The notes under the pieces were generated by a model. The model saw only the letters and a list, made by a program, of their open reading frames with translations. It had not been told where the DNA came from and did no database searches. The translations under genes were made by a program, and so were the position numbers. DNA of 19,846 nucleotides from Dimargaris cristalligena (Eukaryota; Kickxellomycota; Dimargaritomycetes; Dimargaritales; Dimargaritaceae). The stretch is taken from NCBI GenBank assembly GCA_027576995.1, contig JANBQC010000531.1, positions 1 to 19,846 of the forward strand, read 5' to 3'. Of the stretch, positions 8,940 through 18,904 are shown one piece after another. How positions within the stretch are numbered: position 1 is the first letter of the stretch; the number at the start of each line of letters is the position of its first letter.

Positions 8940-11296
8940 TTATATTTGGGTCTTGTGTTGAGCGGAATCCGCCGCCTCAATCTGCTTACCCAGGGCCCAG
9001 AACTGGTCGGCCTGGCCGGATGCCAAGCAGGCGAGGGCCTTGGATTCGGTGGGACAGAGTCGGAACCGGAAGTGTTTAAATCGCCGTTCGGGCACTTGAC
9101 CCTCCCATAACAGGGCGCAAAAATTTGGGCCGGTAGCACGGGCGGGGCTGCCCGATGCGGCGGTGGGTCCCGAGGGTGGCATGGACTCGTCTTCGGAGTC
9201 AGTGTCACTATTGTCGTCACTGTTTTCAGTGGACAAGTCCCATTCGATGCGGCGTAGCATGAGTTTCTTGTAGGCCTTGAGTGACTTTGCCCCGCCTTCC
9301 ACTACCACTAGGCCTTGAATAGGGTTCATAATGGCTACGCCGGTAAGGTTGAGTTGTTGTGCGTTTGTGTCCACCTTGTACTTATGTTGGGGGTGGCTGA
9401 GATTTTGGACTCTGGGTATCGGAAAAGGGTGTAGAGGCGAATTCAAATATTTTTCACGTTGGTCAATAGTTCAGGGAATGAAAGCCAGGGGCTACTATTA
9501 GTGAGATAGCCTAAAAAAATCGATCATCATCCCCACCAAACAAACCCATATTGGCAAGACGGATGAGCCGGCCCGTGGCCCTATATCAATCATGTCACTA
9601 CTTACTTGAATACCAGACAGCTAATCCCCCGCGCTTCATCCTCGGCCAATTTGGCCTGCTTCTTGGCGCGTCGCTCCTCGTCCGTCAGTTGGCGTTCCCG
9701 GTTGATTCGTTCGTGCTCCTCTTGACGGGCGGTCACTTGGCGACGGACCTCAGCGGCAACCTTGGTTGGATCCTGGACGGATTCATTGGCTAGTACATGC
9801 ATTAAATTGCTAAGCTTCACCTTGGGCGGATCAGGCGGTAGAAGACCAAGTCGAATTTTGTCCTGACGCTCTCGTTGTAGTTCGGCCCGCCGCTGTCGGC
9901 GCAATTTTTTCCGTTCCTGGGGTTTAGATTAAAGACCGAATGAGTACGATTAGTGATTTTGCAAAGCAGAAATTACAATCGGGTGTTTTTATATATATTC
10001 AATCCTTATGGTTTGCTTAATAGGCTTGGTGATACTTCTTCACGAATACAAACACTGAGGGCTAGGTTTTCAAATAATTACCTTCTTCGTAAGAAACAGT
10101 GGCTGGCTAGTTGGCTTGGGTTCGTGGACAACAGAATGGGTAGGAATAGGGTGCTGGACATACACCGTTATCAGGGAGTCGGGGCTATCAATTAGAGTAC
10201 AATTATTATCCAGGTCCGCGTAGTCCTTGTTTGCGAGCAAGGGGGCGTCCCACCATTCAACCTCCGGTGGTGGGGGTTTCTAGTATAGCATAGTGGTAGG
10301 AAAGCGGATTATATAAATCAAGAAATTAGTCAGCCAGTAATGGCACGATGGGCTCGGGCCTGTGGTGGTTGGAATCGCCAAAGACCAAATTCATTAACCG
10401 GGTTAATGGTCATTGTGAAGGCAAGGTCTATGTCATTGGAATAGTCGAGACTTACTCGGAGCCAGCGGTCGGTCATTATATCCTTGTCACCCTCAATACC
10501 AGCGGTGGAGATTTTCTCGGCAATATCTTTTTTCAGTTTTTCTAGTAAGGCCTAGTATGGGGTTAAGAGATGCAGATGCCAGGTCGTTGAAATCCAGTTA
10601 GATAGTACTTGATGGACTTGTTAATGCCATATAATACCTAGAAAATAAACACAGGAGACTGTTGCATGCCAGTCACGGATTTTGACTAAATGTTCGCGGT
10701 TAGCCTACCTGCGCGCGTAACTGATTCGCCTCTTGGGTATAGCGGCCCTGCGGAACAAAGTGAAATCCGCGGCGCTTCCGGGTATGGGGTGCCGCGGTGT
10801 GGCTACCCAGTGCGGGGTCAAAATAGGGGTTCTTAGCGATATTGGCGAATTCAGTGGGTGCAGAGTAGATTTTGATCTTGGAGGGTTTTTGAGCGGCCCG
10901 TTGGTTAGCCTATGTGGGGGTTAATTTAGTAAGTCCGATATAAAATAGACAAGGTGGATTGGTGTCGTGACTTGGCGGCTGTTAAAATTATGCTATAGGT
11001 CCTGTTATACAAGAATGGACCCGCGGGAGTAAGTGCTTTGTCAATTGAGTCAGTTTATGGGGGTGGGTGGGATTTATAGTGCGACTTGAGCGGAATATCC
11101 AGGCTCGTTTTGCCACGATTGTACTCAAAATGTACCTCTGTAGGCTGACGATGCTTACCTTTAACGTAGCAAAGTCTGCCTTGGGTAGGGGGGCCAGGCT
11201 CGGATGTAACGACTTGAGGTGGGGTTGGTCGGAGCCCCCAGGGTTGGCTTGAGGGGGCTTTGGGGAATCGGCATGGTTCGTATTCGAAGACTGCAT
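8940..11296 (-). CDS. PRP3: U4/U6 small nuclear ribonucleoprotein Prp3, six exons
   Basis: Exons by my splice model: 11296-11159, 10909-10709, 10551-10456, 10279-10082, 9916-9606, 9411-8940. Introns are 249, 157, 176, 165 and 194 bp, all GT-AG. They join into one 471-residue frame, close to the length of yeast Prp3 and much shorter than the animal protein, which has an N-terminal PWI domain. Family landmarks fall in order: the ATLKANQRA junction of exons 1/2, NPYFDP and KRRGFHFV (about 73-98), LEKL (117-120), VEWWD (152-156), LTKKERKKLRRQ across exons 4/5, RLGLLPP and VQDPTKV in exon 5, then the C-terminal DUF1115 ferredoxin-like domain with NAQQL and VVVEGGAKSLKAYKKLMLRR. An acidic Asp/Ser/Glu insert interrupts that domain. 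Prp3 binds U4/U6 RNA with Prp4 in the tri-snRNP and acts in the nucleus in pre-mRNA splicing. The start is the least certain part: an in-frame stop lies 22 bases upstream, but an upstream exon cannot be excluded. Confidence 0.93.
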
Positions 11297-11317
11297 GGTC
11301 AGAGGCAGCTGGACAAA

Positions 11318-11328
11318 TTATTTATATA
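11318..11328 (-). promoter_or_regulatory. TATA-like element just upstream of the PRP3 ATG
   Basis: On the minus strand the sequence TATATAAATAA ends 21 bases before the assigned PRP3 start codon. If it is a working TATA box, transcription would begin at or just past the ATG, so either the leader is almost absent, the element is fortuitous, or the ATG belongs to a downstream exon of a longer transcript. Confidence 0.3.
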
Positions 11329-11392
11329 CGGGAAAAGAGCCAACAAAGTAACACCGATTTAAATGAGTTGGGCTGGGAAATGTAGCTAGAAA

Positions 11393-11639
11393 CTAAGACT
11401 TGTATTGGTGTGGGCGACAAAACCTCCAACGCATCTTCTCCAACTCCTGTCGTTTCATTTCCCAAGGATGGAAAAGGGTGGCTGAAGTAGTTAACGACAA
11501 TATAAAGTATCTTTTTCAATAATATATTTTTTTTAAAAAAACTCCCGCCCCGAAACGGGATTATTCCCATGTTGGAACAATAGGAGGGGTGTTTACCGTC
11601 CCGCTCCCCAAACTGGGGCTTCCGCTTATAGCTCGTCAT
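11393..11639 (-). CDS. Possible two-exon small ORF (43 residues), unknown
   Basis: An ATG at 11639 opens a 43-base exon (11639-11597) ending at a GTAAAC donor. A 115-bp AT-rich intron with a GTTAAC branch-like motif ends at TTCAG, and the frame continues in 11481-11393 to a stop. The joined product of 43 residues is strongly charged, with FGERDATLFHPWEMKRQELE across the junction and a predicted short amphipathic helix. Without splicing, the first frame runs on into AT-rich low-complexity sequence, which argues for the intron. It lies between PRP3 (same strand) and the divergent hydrolase. I recognise no family. It may be a tiny protein gene, the 5' part of a longer spliced gene, or upstream exons or an uORF of the PRP3 transcript; the phases I tried do not join it in frame to the PRP3 exon. 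Confidence 0.35.
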
Positions 11640-11797
11640 CGCCTCTGGCTAAATACGCAGCCTGCAGAATATTGGAATAAGGAGAAGGTTTCAGAAGCCA
11701 GGCGGACTTGAACCTCACATGCTGTTTGTTTTGGTTGCTTATTCCCCTCCAACCCTGTGCATTCCACTTTAGCTTTTGTACCCTTGACGCCCTCAAC
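11640..11797. promoter_or_regulatory. Compact divergent intergenic region
   Basis: 158 bp separate the ATG of the minus-strand small ORF from the ATG of the + strand hydrolase. Any promoter for the hydrolase must lie here or overlap the minus-strand exons, so a shared bidirectional promoter is likely if the small ORF is real. I see pyrimidine-rich stretches on the + strand but no clear TATA box. Confidence 0.35.
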
Positions 11798-12839
11798 ATG
11801 ACTCTATTCGACTACGTGCCGTCCGTGGCCAAGTACGCCGTCGTCGCCACCTTGGGTATCGCCGCTTGTGCCCTCGCTGCTCTCTACCTGTTTCAATGCG
11901 ACCTCATTTACCCGTCCAGCTACCCCGAGGGCTCTCGGGAAAAGGTACTCTTCACCACCCTGATCCCTTGACCCATTATCCTGCCCCATTACCTGATACT
12001 CCGACTTTCACTAGCTAGTAAGTAAGTAATACCAGACGCTAACCACTTCCTGCACTTTACCCAACCCCTTGGACCGCCACCGCCTTTATTAGGTCGCCTC
12101 CCCTGAAGAACATGACCTGCCATTTGATAATATTCGTCTCCGTACGCCCGACGGGGTCCGTATCCACGGATATCTCATTCGACGCCCCACCGATGAAGAA
12201 ACCAAGGCGGCCCCCATCGTACTCTACTTCCACGCCAATGCCGGTAACATGGGGCACCGTCTGCCCATTGCCAAGGTCCTGTACCGCCAGCTCAACTGCA
12301 ACATCCTCATGATTTCCTACCGCGGTTATGGTATCAGTGAGGGCCAGGCCAACGAAAAGGGGATCCGTATCGACGCGTCTACCGCCCTTCGTTTTATTCG
12401 TGAGCACCCCCTCATTTCTAAAAATAAGATTGTCGCCTACGGCCAATCTATCGGCGGTGCCGTGGCCATCGACCTTGTATCGCGGGAGGAGAGCCAGTTC
12501 GCCGGTCTGATCGTGGAGAACACCTTTTTGAGTCTCCGTAAATTGATCCCCAGCGTTATGCCGTGGCTCAAATTCACCACGGCCTTCTGTCACCAACTGT
12601 GGGACTCCGAGTCGGCCATTGCGAAAATCCGGGACACGCCCATTCTTTTCCTATCCGGCGGAAAAGATGACCTGGTACCGCCCACCCATATGCGAGCCCT
12701 TTACGATAGCGTAGCCGAAGGCTGCCCTAAAACCTGGAAGGAGTTCCGGGATGGCAAACATAATGATACGTGTATCCAGGACGGCTATTTTGAGGCCATT
12801 GAGGCCTTCTGGCGCACGTATATTAGCAAGTCTGAGTAG
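11798..12839 (+). CDS. Bem46/ABHD13-like membrane-anchored alpha/beta hydrolase
   Basis: Two exons, 11798-11944 and 12093-12839, flank a 148-bp GT-AG intron (phase 0) and give 297 residues, the usual length for Bem46 proteins. One N-terminal membrane segment (about 10-32) is followed by the typical LIYPSSYPEGSRE motif. The hydrolase fold has the oxyanion-hole sequence YFHANAGNMGHRLP (about 94-107), SYRGYGISEG, the nucleophile elbow GQSIGG with Ser168, and the acid/base residues Asp241 (SGGKDDLVPP) and His272 (GKHNDT), so the Ser-Asp-His triad is complete. The start ATG precedes the membrane segment directly; the frame is open upstream but no homologous sequence lies there. Bem46 relatives sit in the ER or plasma membrane and are linked to cell polarity and germination in fungi; the substrate is unknown. 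Family assignment is firm. Confidence 0.95.
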
Positions 12840-14914
12840 AGCCCCACTTGTGCTGCTCTCTAGCCTCTCCAACACTTGTTTGTTCACGAAGGGTATTTTT
12901 TTATTGGCAAGTGCACCAAAAACTCACGGTATTATCCTTAACTGAAAAATTGGCATACCCACCTTCCCAGTTTGATGATCTAATTATATCGATACCCACT
13001 GCCATCTATGGTGGGTCACATTTAGTTTTTACTCGATTTGTTGAATATAGTATGGGTCTTTAATCGTCCCCCAAGTGCTTAAATAACCTACCGAATGGAT
13101 GCCGTCATTCATTTCGAAGATCTAATAAATAGCTTCGTAGTCGTTTGCATTCATATCACTCCAACAAATTTCGGTTGTATTTGTATCTTTGGCTCTAATT
13201 AAACGGATAACCATTTACATGTATCCATTTTATTAGGCGGTGTTCATTATCAGGAAGGGGATCTGGGGGTTTTTAAATACACGAATCCATGACCGGATGA
13301 AAATTTGCAGTTCAGACAACGATAGACCCTATATAACCAGGTTGGATGGCAATGTTGCCCTATATTCGAATTAGTGCAAGGGAAAAGTTCCGGTTGGTTA
13401 TTATCTGTCTGTTGGGCCAGTTTCCCTTGGTTTATTCGCAGTAGATCGATTTTCTTAGCCGCACTCCAATGCTTACTGTAGCCGTTACCAGTCCCTCCCT
13501 CCATGTTCCCGTTTAGTTAATAGAACCGGTAGCTACATGGCTAAATTTTCGTTGCTTTACTAGTTAATTTGGACAGTCCGGATCATTTTTGCTAACGCCC
13601 GCCCCAACCCAAAGGTAACGATTTCTACTTGGTTTATTTTTTGATTAGTATTAAAGGGGGATGCTGAGAACATAGTTTATCTTGGGCTAAGTGCTTATCA
13701 GCAAGGATCAGATCCCAATATTCAGAATCACTTTTTTCACTTGCAGTAGAGACACCTGGTGTCAACCGTACCCTTCCCGGCATCTGACTAGCTCCGTTAC
13801 CCAAGTCACCCACCATTAGCTCTACTTGACGACCTATCCACCTAATAAACAGAAGCCCTCGATTTCAAAAAAGGGAATATGTCGCACCATTTCGGCCGGC
13901 TTGCTGATTTTGGCGATCCCCTTTTTAGGTATAAATAGGCCAGGCCCCTTATTCGGCGAATACGTCGCCCCACCCTCTTAGACTAAAGTGACTGGACTCA
14001 TGGCTCGGAAATACTTTCCAAGAATATGGAAAATGGGGAACTGTGTGATGTCCGCACACTTATGACTGTTCCTTGCTAAGCTGGACGTACGACTAAGTGT
14101 GCCACTACGGCGGCGCCCCAGTTGAAGTCGACTAGCCCTTTTCTATAGACGATGAACGGCCCAAAAAATGAAAAAAGCCTACACATTCGTAGGGGGCAGC
14201 TGGTGGTCTGTGGAACCATATGATCTAGTGGACTGAAAATCTCATTTGGTATATTCACCAACCTCCATTGCGTGCTTGAAATATCCACTCACGCCGTCGA
14301 ACAAACCAAAGCCTCTCCTTGAATAATTCCAAAAACCAAGCCATTTTAATAAAAAGAATGTGCATTTCTTCATTATTTTACAGGCCAATGTTTAAGTTGA
14401 TACCTCGGTTTGACGTCCTAGGTTAGTCTTCCACATACCGAGCGGAAACCAACCCGCCTCGGGTATTCTGGGATGGAAGCAACCTCTCAATAAGCCCATT
14501 TCCAGCAATCAGATACAGGGCACGCCAAACCTTAATAGTCAGTTCAGCTTGCTATATTCGCTACCATTTGACATGCATGACGGTAAACCAGCACTAGATC
14601 CCTCATTTTCCCCGCCCCCCCCCCATTTCCGCTTCAGCCATAAAACAGTCATGTGAAATCAAAACCGTCCATTACGCCGTGTGGTTAACATGAGCGTTTC
14701 CCCTCTCACCATACTCTTTACCGAATCAGACATTATCCTTATTTACCCTCCCATTCCTCCGCGTTTTGCTTTGGCCGACTGGCATGAGACTGTTCCCAGA
14801 CCTCACACTTCCGTGAATTGGTGGTGTAACGGGGTGATTAATTGGACCAATAAAATTATGATATAGCCAGTTGTACGGCTTTCCTGACTTTGAGTTGCTA
14901 AACCAGCGTTTTAC
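12840..14914. other. 2.1 kb gene-poor region
   Basis: AT-richer than the flanking genes. Minus-strand frames at 13250-13504 (84 codons), 13634-13816 (60 codons, real ATG) and 14076-14288 (70 codons), and a + frame with an ATG at 14690, are open but have no family signature, and I could not join them by convincing splice sites. A C10 run lies at 14615-14624. No RNA gene was recognised. Confidence 0.45.
13124..13129 (+). terminator. Candidate polyadenylation signal of the hydrolase gene
   Basis: First AATAAA hexamer after the hydrolase stop codon, 284 bases downstream. The distance is long for a fungal 3' UTR, so a variant signal nearer the stop is also possible. Confidence 0.3.
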
Positions 14915-15578
14915 ATGGCGCGTTTCGGCCTAGTAAAGATCCTTAAAGCCCTTCTCTCTCTCACCTGCCTCCATTGGGCCATTGGCTTCCTCTCTGGAAT
15001 GGCACTGCCACTCGATTTCTCCCAAAATAGTCAGTGCCAATATAGTTGAGTAACCAGCGTGTGGTACCTGATAGGTGGCTGTCACAAGACGGGTCAAGCA
15101 ATGGGCGATGATGGTCTTTGATCCAGAGGTATTGTTTGAAGGGGGTATTGTTCACCGCTATTTTCGGGAACTCATAGAGGTAGAAGTAGTTCTAAGTGCT
15201 CCCGGGCTTCCGAAAAGTACCGAATTGATTCATATAGTTGGCGAACGTGTGCCATGGGCCGAAGCGACTCTCCAAAGTATTATTGCATCGGGCCTGTCTC
15301 AGCGAATCGATCCAATTACATTGCCGATTTTACAAACGGTGGTGGTAATTCATGGCGGAAATACGGCCTGCTAGAGTAGCACTCCCTTCCTCTTCCTTGG
15401 CGTGGCACAGTACTCCGGACGAGTCTCCTCTTTATTTTAGCCACCGCTCAGCATCCTATCATCACAAGGGTATACATTTTCTCTTCAAATTGAGGCGACA
15501 GTTACACTGCACAACCGCATGCTCTACCACCAGGACCTTGTCGAAAACCCCTTACTAAAAAAGGAATTCGTCAAATAA
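14915..15578 (+). CDS. Putative small secreted protein, three exons, no known family
   Basis: Model: exons 14915-15029, 15127-15344 and 15441-15578, giving 156 residues. Exon 1 starts with an ATG and encodes a textbook signal peptide: basic n-region (MARFGLVKILK), hydrophobic core (ALLSLTCLHWAIGFL), likely cleavage after SGMA. The first intron (97 bp) runs GTCAGT to CCAG; the second (96 bp) runs GTAATT to TTTTAG; both keep the frame. Exon 2 is the only + frame open through that interval and is rich in hydrophobic/acidic alternation (for example ELIEVEVVLSAPGLP, and WAEATLQSIIASGL). Exon 3 ends KKEFVK. The mature part has no Cys. Weak points: the first donor is not the best consensus, branch sites are not clear, and codon use is less GC-biased than in the confident genes. 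I recognise no homologue. It could be a species-restricted secreted protein, a decayed gene, or chance. Confidence 0.38.
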
Positions 15579-16301
15579 TAGTATGGGGGCTCGCAAGACT
15601 ATATCAAACAGGGCCCTACATAACATTAACTTCCGTACACGGGGGGAAGGTGACAGGCCGAGACCAATGCAAAAGGGGGAAAGCGGAGAGATGTTGGGGG
15701 GGGGGGGAGAGGATGGTGTCACCACTACCGGCTGTGAGTGGCCCTGACTGCGAGCGTAACCTCCAGGGTATACCAGCATTTAGTTGCTTAGTTATCCAGT
15801 GCCAATTTACCGCTCTCTCTCTCTCCCACCTAGGCCCAGTACGATAACAACTTGTCCCAGAATATCAGACGGCCCTATTCAAGTAAGCTGAAACTAGGTG
15901 GCTAGGGAGGGGGAGGGGTGCCTGTTAGTAGGCTATGTGGTACACAAACGCATTCCCTGCAGGCACTTTTGCGAGCCACAGGAGGAGGGGGGAGTCCAAA
16001 ATGTGAAAGGGTATCGCTAAAGAGAAATGTGGCTCACCGCTTTATTCCAGTGATATAAATTGGCGAGGTTCGTCGCCTTTCCAGAAAAACGCGAACCACA
16101 TCATTACCACCATCTTTACTGTGTACATCGCCTCTTTCGTCCCCTTCTTTTTTTCTTTCTGTAGCAACACACCGCCGAGCCCTGCTTCGACTACCCCGCT
16201 GGTTCCACTTTCCGTTTTTTAAAAATCACTCGGCCAATCCCTCCGTCTGTCGTTTCGAAACCGACTCGTTTTTCTTAAGACCCTTACACCAATTATCCAC
16301 C
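15579..16301. other. Upstream region of the acid phosphatase gene
   Basis: No gene supported. It contains a G12 run (15696-15707) and a CT microsatellite (15813-15825). Pyrimidine-rich sequence precedes the phosphatase start (about 16124-16165), as is common in fungal promoters and leaders. Confidence 0.5.
16054..16060 (+). promoter_or_regulatory. Putative TATA box of the acid phosphatase gene
   Basis: TATAAAT lies 241 bp before the ATG and is followed by pyrimidine-rich sequence suitable for a transcription start and leader of about 200 bases. Assigned by motif and position only. Confidence 0.45.
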
Positions 16302-18337
16302 ATGAAGACCGTCAGTGTACTTGGTTTGGCCGTCCTGTTGGTGGCCAACTCCCATGTCGCCGAGGGTGACCGCCCCATTTCGGCCCAGACCGTTGTCAAT
16401 AACCGATACAATAGACAATTCTCCACCCCTGAAAACTATGAGTACTGCCATCCCACTATGCCCAACCCCGCTACCTACGAGGCTATGGTAAGTTTTCCTT
16501 ATACTAGTTATTTTGATACTGGAATTGGGCTGCTAATTGGTGGTCTTAAAATAACAGTGATCATCCACCCCTATCACTTAAGTAAACCCCTACCCAATAG
16601 TTAGATTAGCCCACCAAGTGGACCTTGTAATACACCCCGACCTCCTGGAGTCCCTCTTATCTCCCCCTTTTGCGTACGAAATAGTCAATCTAATATACGA
16701 AACATCTACCATTCTACCTATTATTATTATGATGATGATTGTTTTCGCCCTAATAGCCCGGTGCCACACTGAGTCTGGTGCAAGGCTTCATTCGCCACGG
16801 GGACCGAAACTTCCTGTTCACCACTCCCAAACACAACCCCGTCGTTGACTGCGGCCAACGGCGTGAAGTTCGCTACTACAGCGGTGGTACCGATTACGAT
16901 TACAAGAAGACATCCACCAGCAAGGACGCGCCTGGCACTCCTCTGGCCGACTCCATTGCCGCTGAGCAAAACTACTTTACCACGAAATGGTCGCCCTACC
17001 AGTCGGTGTTTGTGCCCGGTACTTGTGAAATGGAACAGCTGACCGAACGTGGTCAAGCCCAACACCGTGCGCTCGGCAAGGTACTCCGGAAGATTTACGT
17101 GGATAAGCTCGGCTTTTTGCCCTCCCACCTCCAAACCATCCCCATCCCAGATACCATTGCCAGTATGGATGCGTACACCGCCTCGGCCGGTCACCCTGTG
17201 TACGTGCGCAGTACCAGTTACCAGCGCACCCGTATTTCGGCCCTTAGCCTCATGGACGGTTTGTACCCCGCCGAGCACCGCGACATTGACTACAAGCTTA
17301 ACCATGTGGTGTACCCCCTCCAGTCCGACACTCTGGTGGCCCAGCATGTGGGCTGTCCCGAGTTTAAGAAAATGGACCAGGCCCTGCGTCAGGGCCCCAT
17401 CTGGCAGGAATACCTCAACCATTTCCGTAATGTCCGCACGTTCCTGGAAGACCTCTACGATTCGGCCCACCTCGATGTGTTCAAGAATAACTTCTCGGGC
17501 TATACCGACCTGTCCATGGTCAGCCACTGCCACAATCTGCCCCAGATCTGTAACGGTGGCGGCAATTGCGCCAATGCCCATATGGCCGCGAACCTGCTCA
17601 GTATGGGTAGCTGGGAATACGCCTATGCCCGCCGTGATGCCGATCACGCCGACCGGTACAACCGACTCGGCTTGGGTTGGTTGGTGCGCGAACTGTCGGA
17701 ACGCTGGGATTATTTCCTGTCCAACCCGGGCCACACCCAAACCGCCGTTCCTCAGACTGCCCAGCCCGTGCTGGCCCGCCGCTCCACCGAGTACAACCTC
17801 AGCTGCACTTTCACCCTCGATGGCCGCTGCGTCCAGGATACGAACGTTAACCTGAATTTCGGCATCAAGCACGACCGCACCCAGGAAATCCGAAATGAGT
17901 TGGACCAGCCCCAGGCCGTCCCTGTAGCGGCCGCCGCCGCCGCGGTGCCTTCCCCCGACACTCCGGTCTCCGGTGCAACAGTGATGGAGGTACCGGCCCA
18001 CTTTCAGACGAGCGCGCCAGCCAAGCCCCAGATCAAGGCAGTGCCCACTGGGGCCCCTAAGATGGAACTCTACTCGGGTCACGACGAAACCATCACGTTC
18101 CTCCTCGCCATGATGGGTCAGGATAACATGTACTGGCCCCCGTACGCCTCCCAGATCCTCATGGAATTCTGGTCCATGGATTCTAACCCCAGTGAGATTT
18201 ACGTGCGCGTGATCTACAACGGCGAATTCCTGAAATCCGACAAGTGCGACTTCGCCAAGTGCCCCTACACCAAGTTCCAGCAGCTGATGAAGAAGTACAT
18301 CCCCGAGGACAAGGCGGAGTGCCACACTTCCGCTTAA
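16302..18337 (+). CDS. Secreted histidine acid phosphatase (clade-2 histidine phosphatase)
   Basis: Exons 16302-16487 and 16757-18337 flank a 269-bp GTAAGT-TAG intron (phase 0) and give 588 residues. A signal peptide occupies about 1-22 (MKTVSVLGLAVLLVANSHVA). The intron splits the sequence just before the phospho-acceptor motif RHGDR (75-79; nucleophile His76). Other family landmarks are LTERGQAQHRALGKVLRKIYV (from 157), YVRST..QRTRISA (211-224) and the proton-donor HD motif SGHDETI with His504/Asp505. The enzyme should hydrolyse phosphomonoesters outside the cell or in the secretory pathway. Overall it resembles the acid phosphatase/2-phosphoxylose phosphatase/ACP6 group more than compact fungal phytases, so the substrate is open. 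An Ala- and Pro-rich stretch (about 445-495) sits just ahead of the HD motif and looks like a low-complexity insertion. The ATG has a favourable CACC context. Codon use is strongly C-ending, which suggests good expression. Confidence 0.94.
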
Positions 18338-18904
18338 ATATAGCTGTCCGACCTGGTGAATCGTATCAATCGGCCGAATTTAATTAAGTATCTCGCTCAC
18401 ATTCTTATTGACCTTTGTTCTTTTTTTTTTGGCTGAGTATTTCAAGCCGTCTGGTCGATAATTTTGCTTTTGATCCCATTAGAAATTATATTCAGTCTGT
18501 TTTTAGGTTCGTATAATTGCTCATGACCCCAGGGCGCTACCGTTGACTGGAGTGCGCCTCTAACGCTTAAATCTATCCAATATTGTATTCGCCGTTTCGG
18601 TGGTTAGTTCTGGTTCGACCTTGGCGATGTTTTCATGTAACTATGTTGCCGTCATATTTTAGTAATAATTTAGTATGCTATTTTTCTTTTCTGTAATAAA
18701 CCATTATAATCTCAACTAGTTTTTAATGGCTGACGCTGATATCAGGAAGAAATGTCAGATGTGAGTGCGAATCGGTTCGACTGTACAGTGAAGTAGACCT
18801 AGAATACAATCATTTATGTAGTATTAGGCGACTAGACCTTTGTCATGCTAGACTAGGGGACCTGTAAAATGACCTTGGTGCCATTCTCAGGTTCCTTTAA
18901 TGTC
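18338..18904. other. 3' flank of the phosphatase gene
   Basis: AT-rich with ordinary CpG frequency. It holds a T10 run at 18421-18430 and an AATAAA hexamer at 18695-18700 that could serve as a distal poly(A) signal 358 bases after the stop. No gene seen. Confidence 0.5.

Noticed and set aside
10988..11159. Continuation of PRP3 exon 1 as an unspliced 102-codon frame
   Set aside because: Past 11159 the translation loses similarity to Prp3, whereas splicing at GTAAGC to the acceptor at 10910 restores the conserved segment across the junction.
12057..12596. 179-codon minus-strand frame opposite the hydrolase
   Set aside because: It crosses the intron acceptor of the hydrolase and has no recognisable domain; the sense strand carries the full catalytic triad.
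13250..13816. Two minus-strand frames that might be exons of one gene
   Set aside because: No donor/acceptor pair joined them convincingly and neither translation shows a family signature.
16727..18325. 532-codon open frame on the minus strand opposite the acid phosphatase
   Set aside because: It mirrors the phosphatase exon exactly, has no family motifs, and is explained by the strong C-ending codon bias of the sense gene, which avoids stop codons in the antisense frame.
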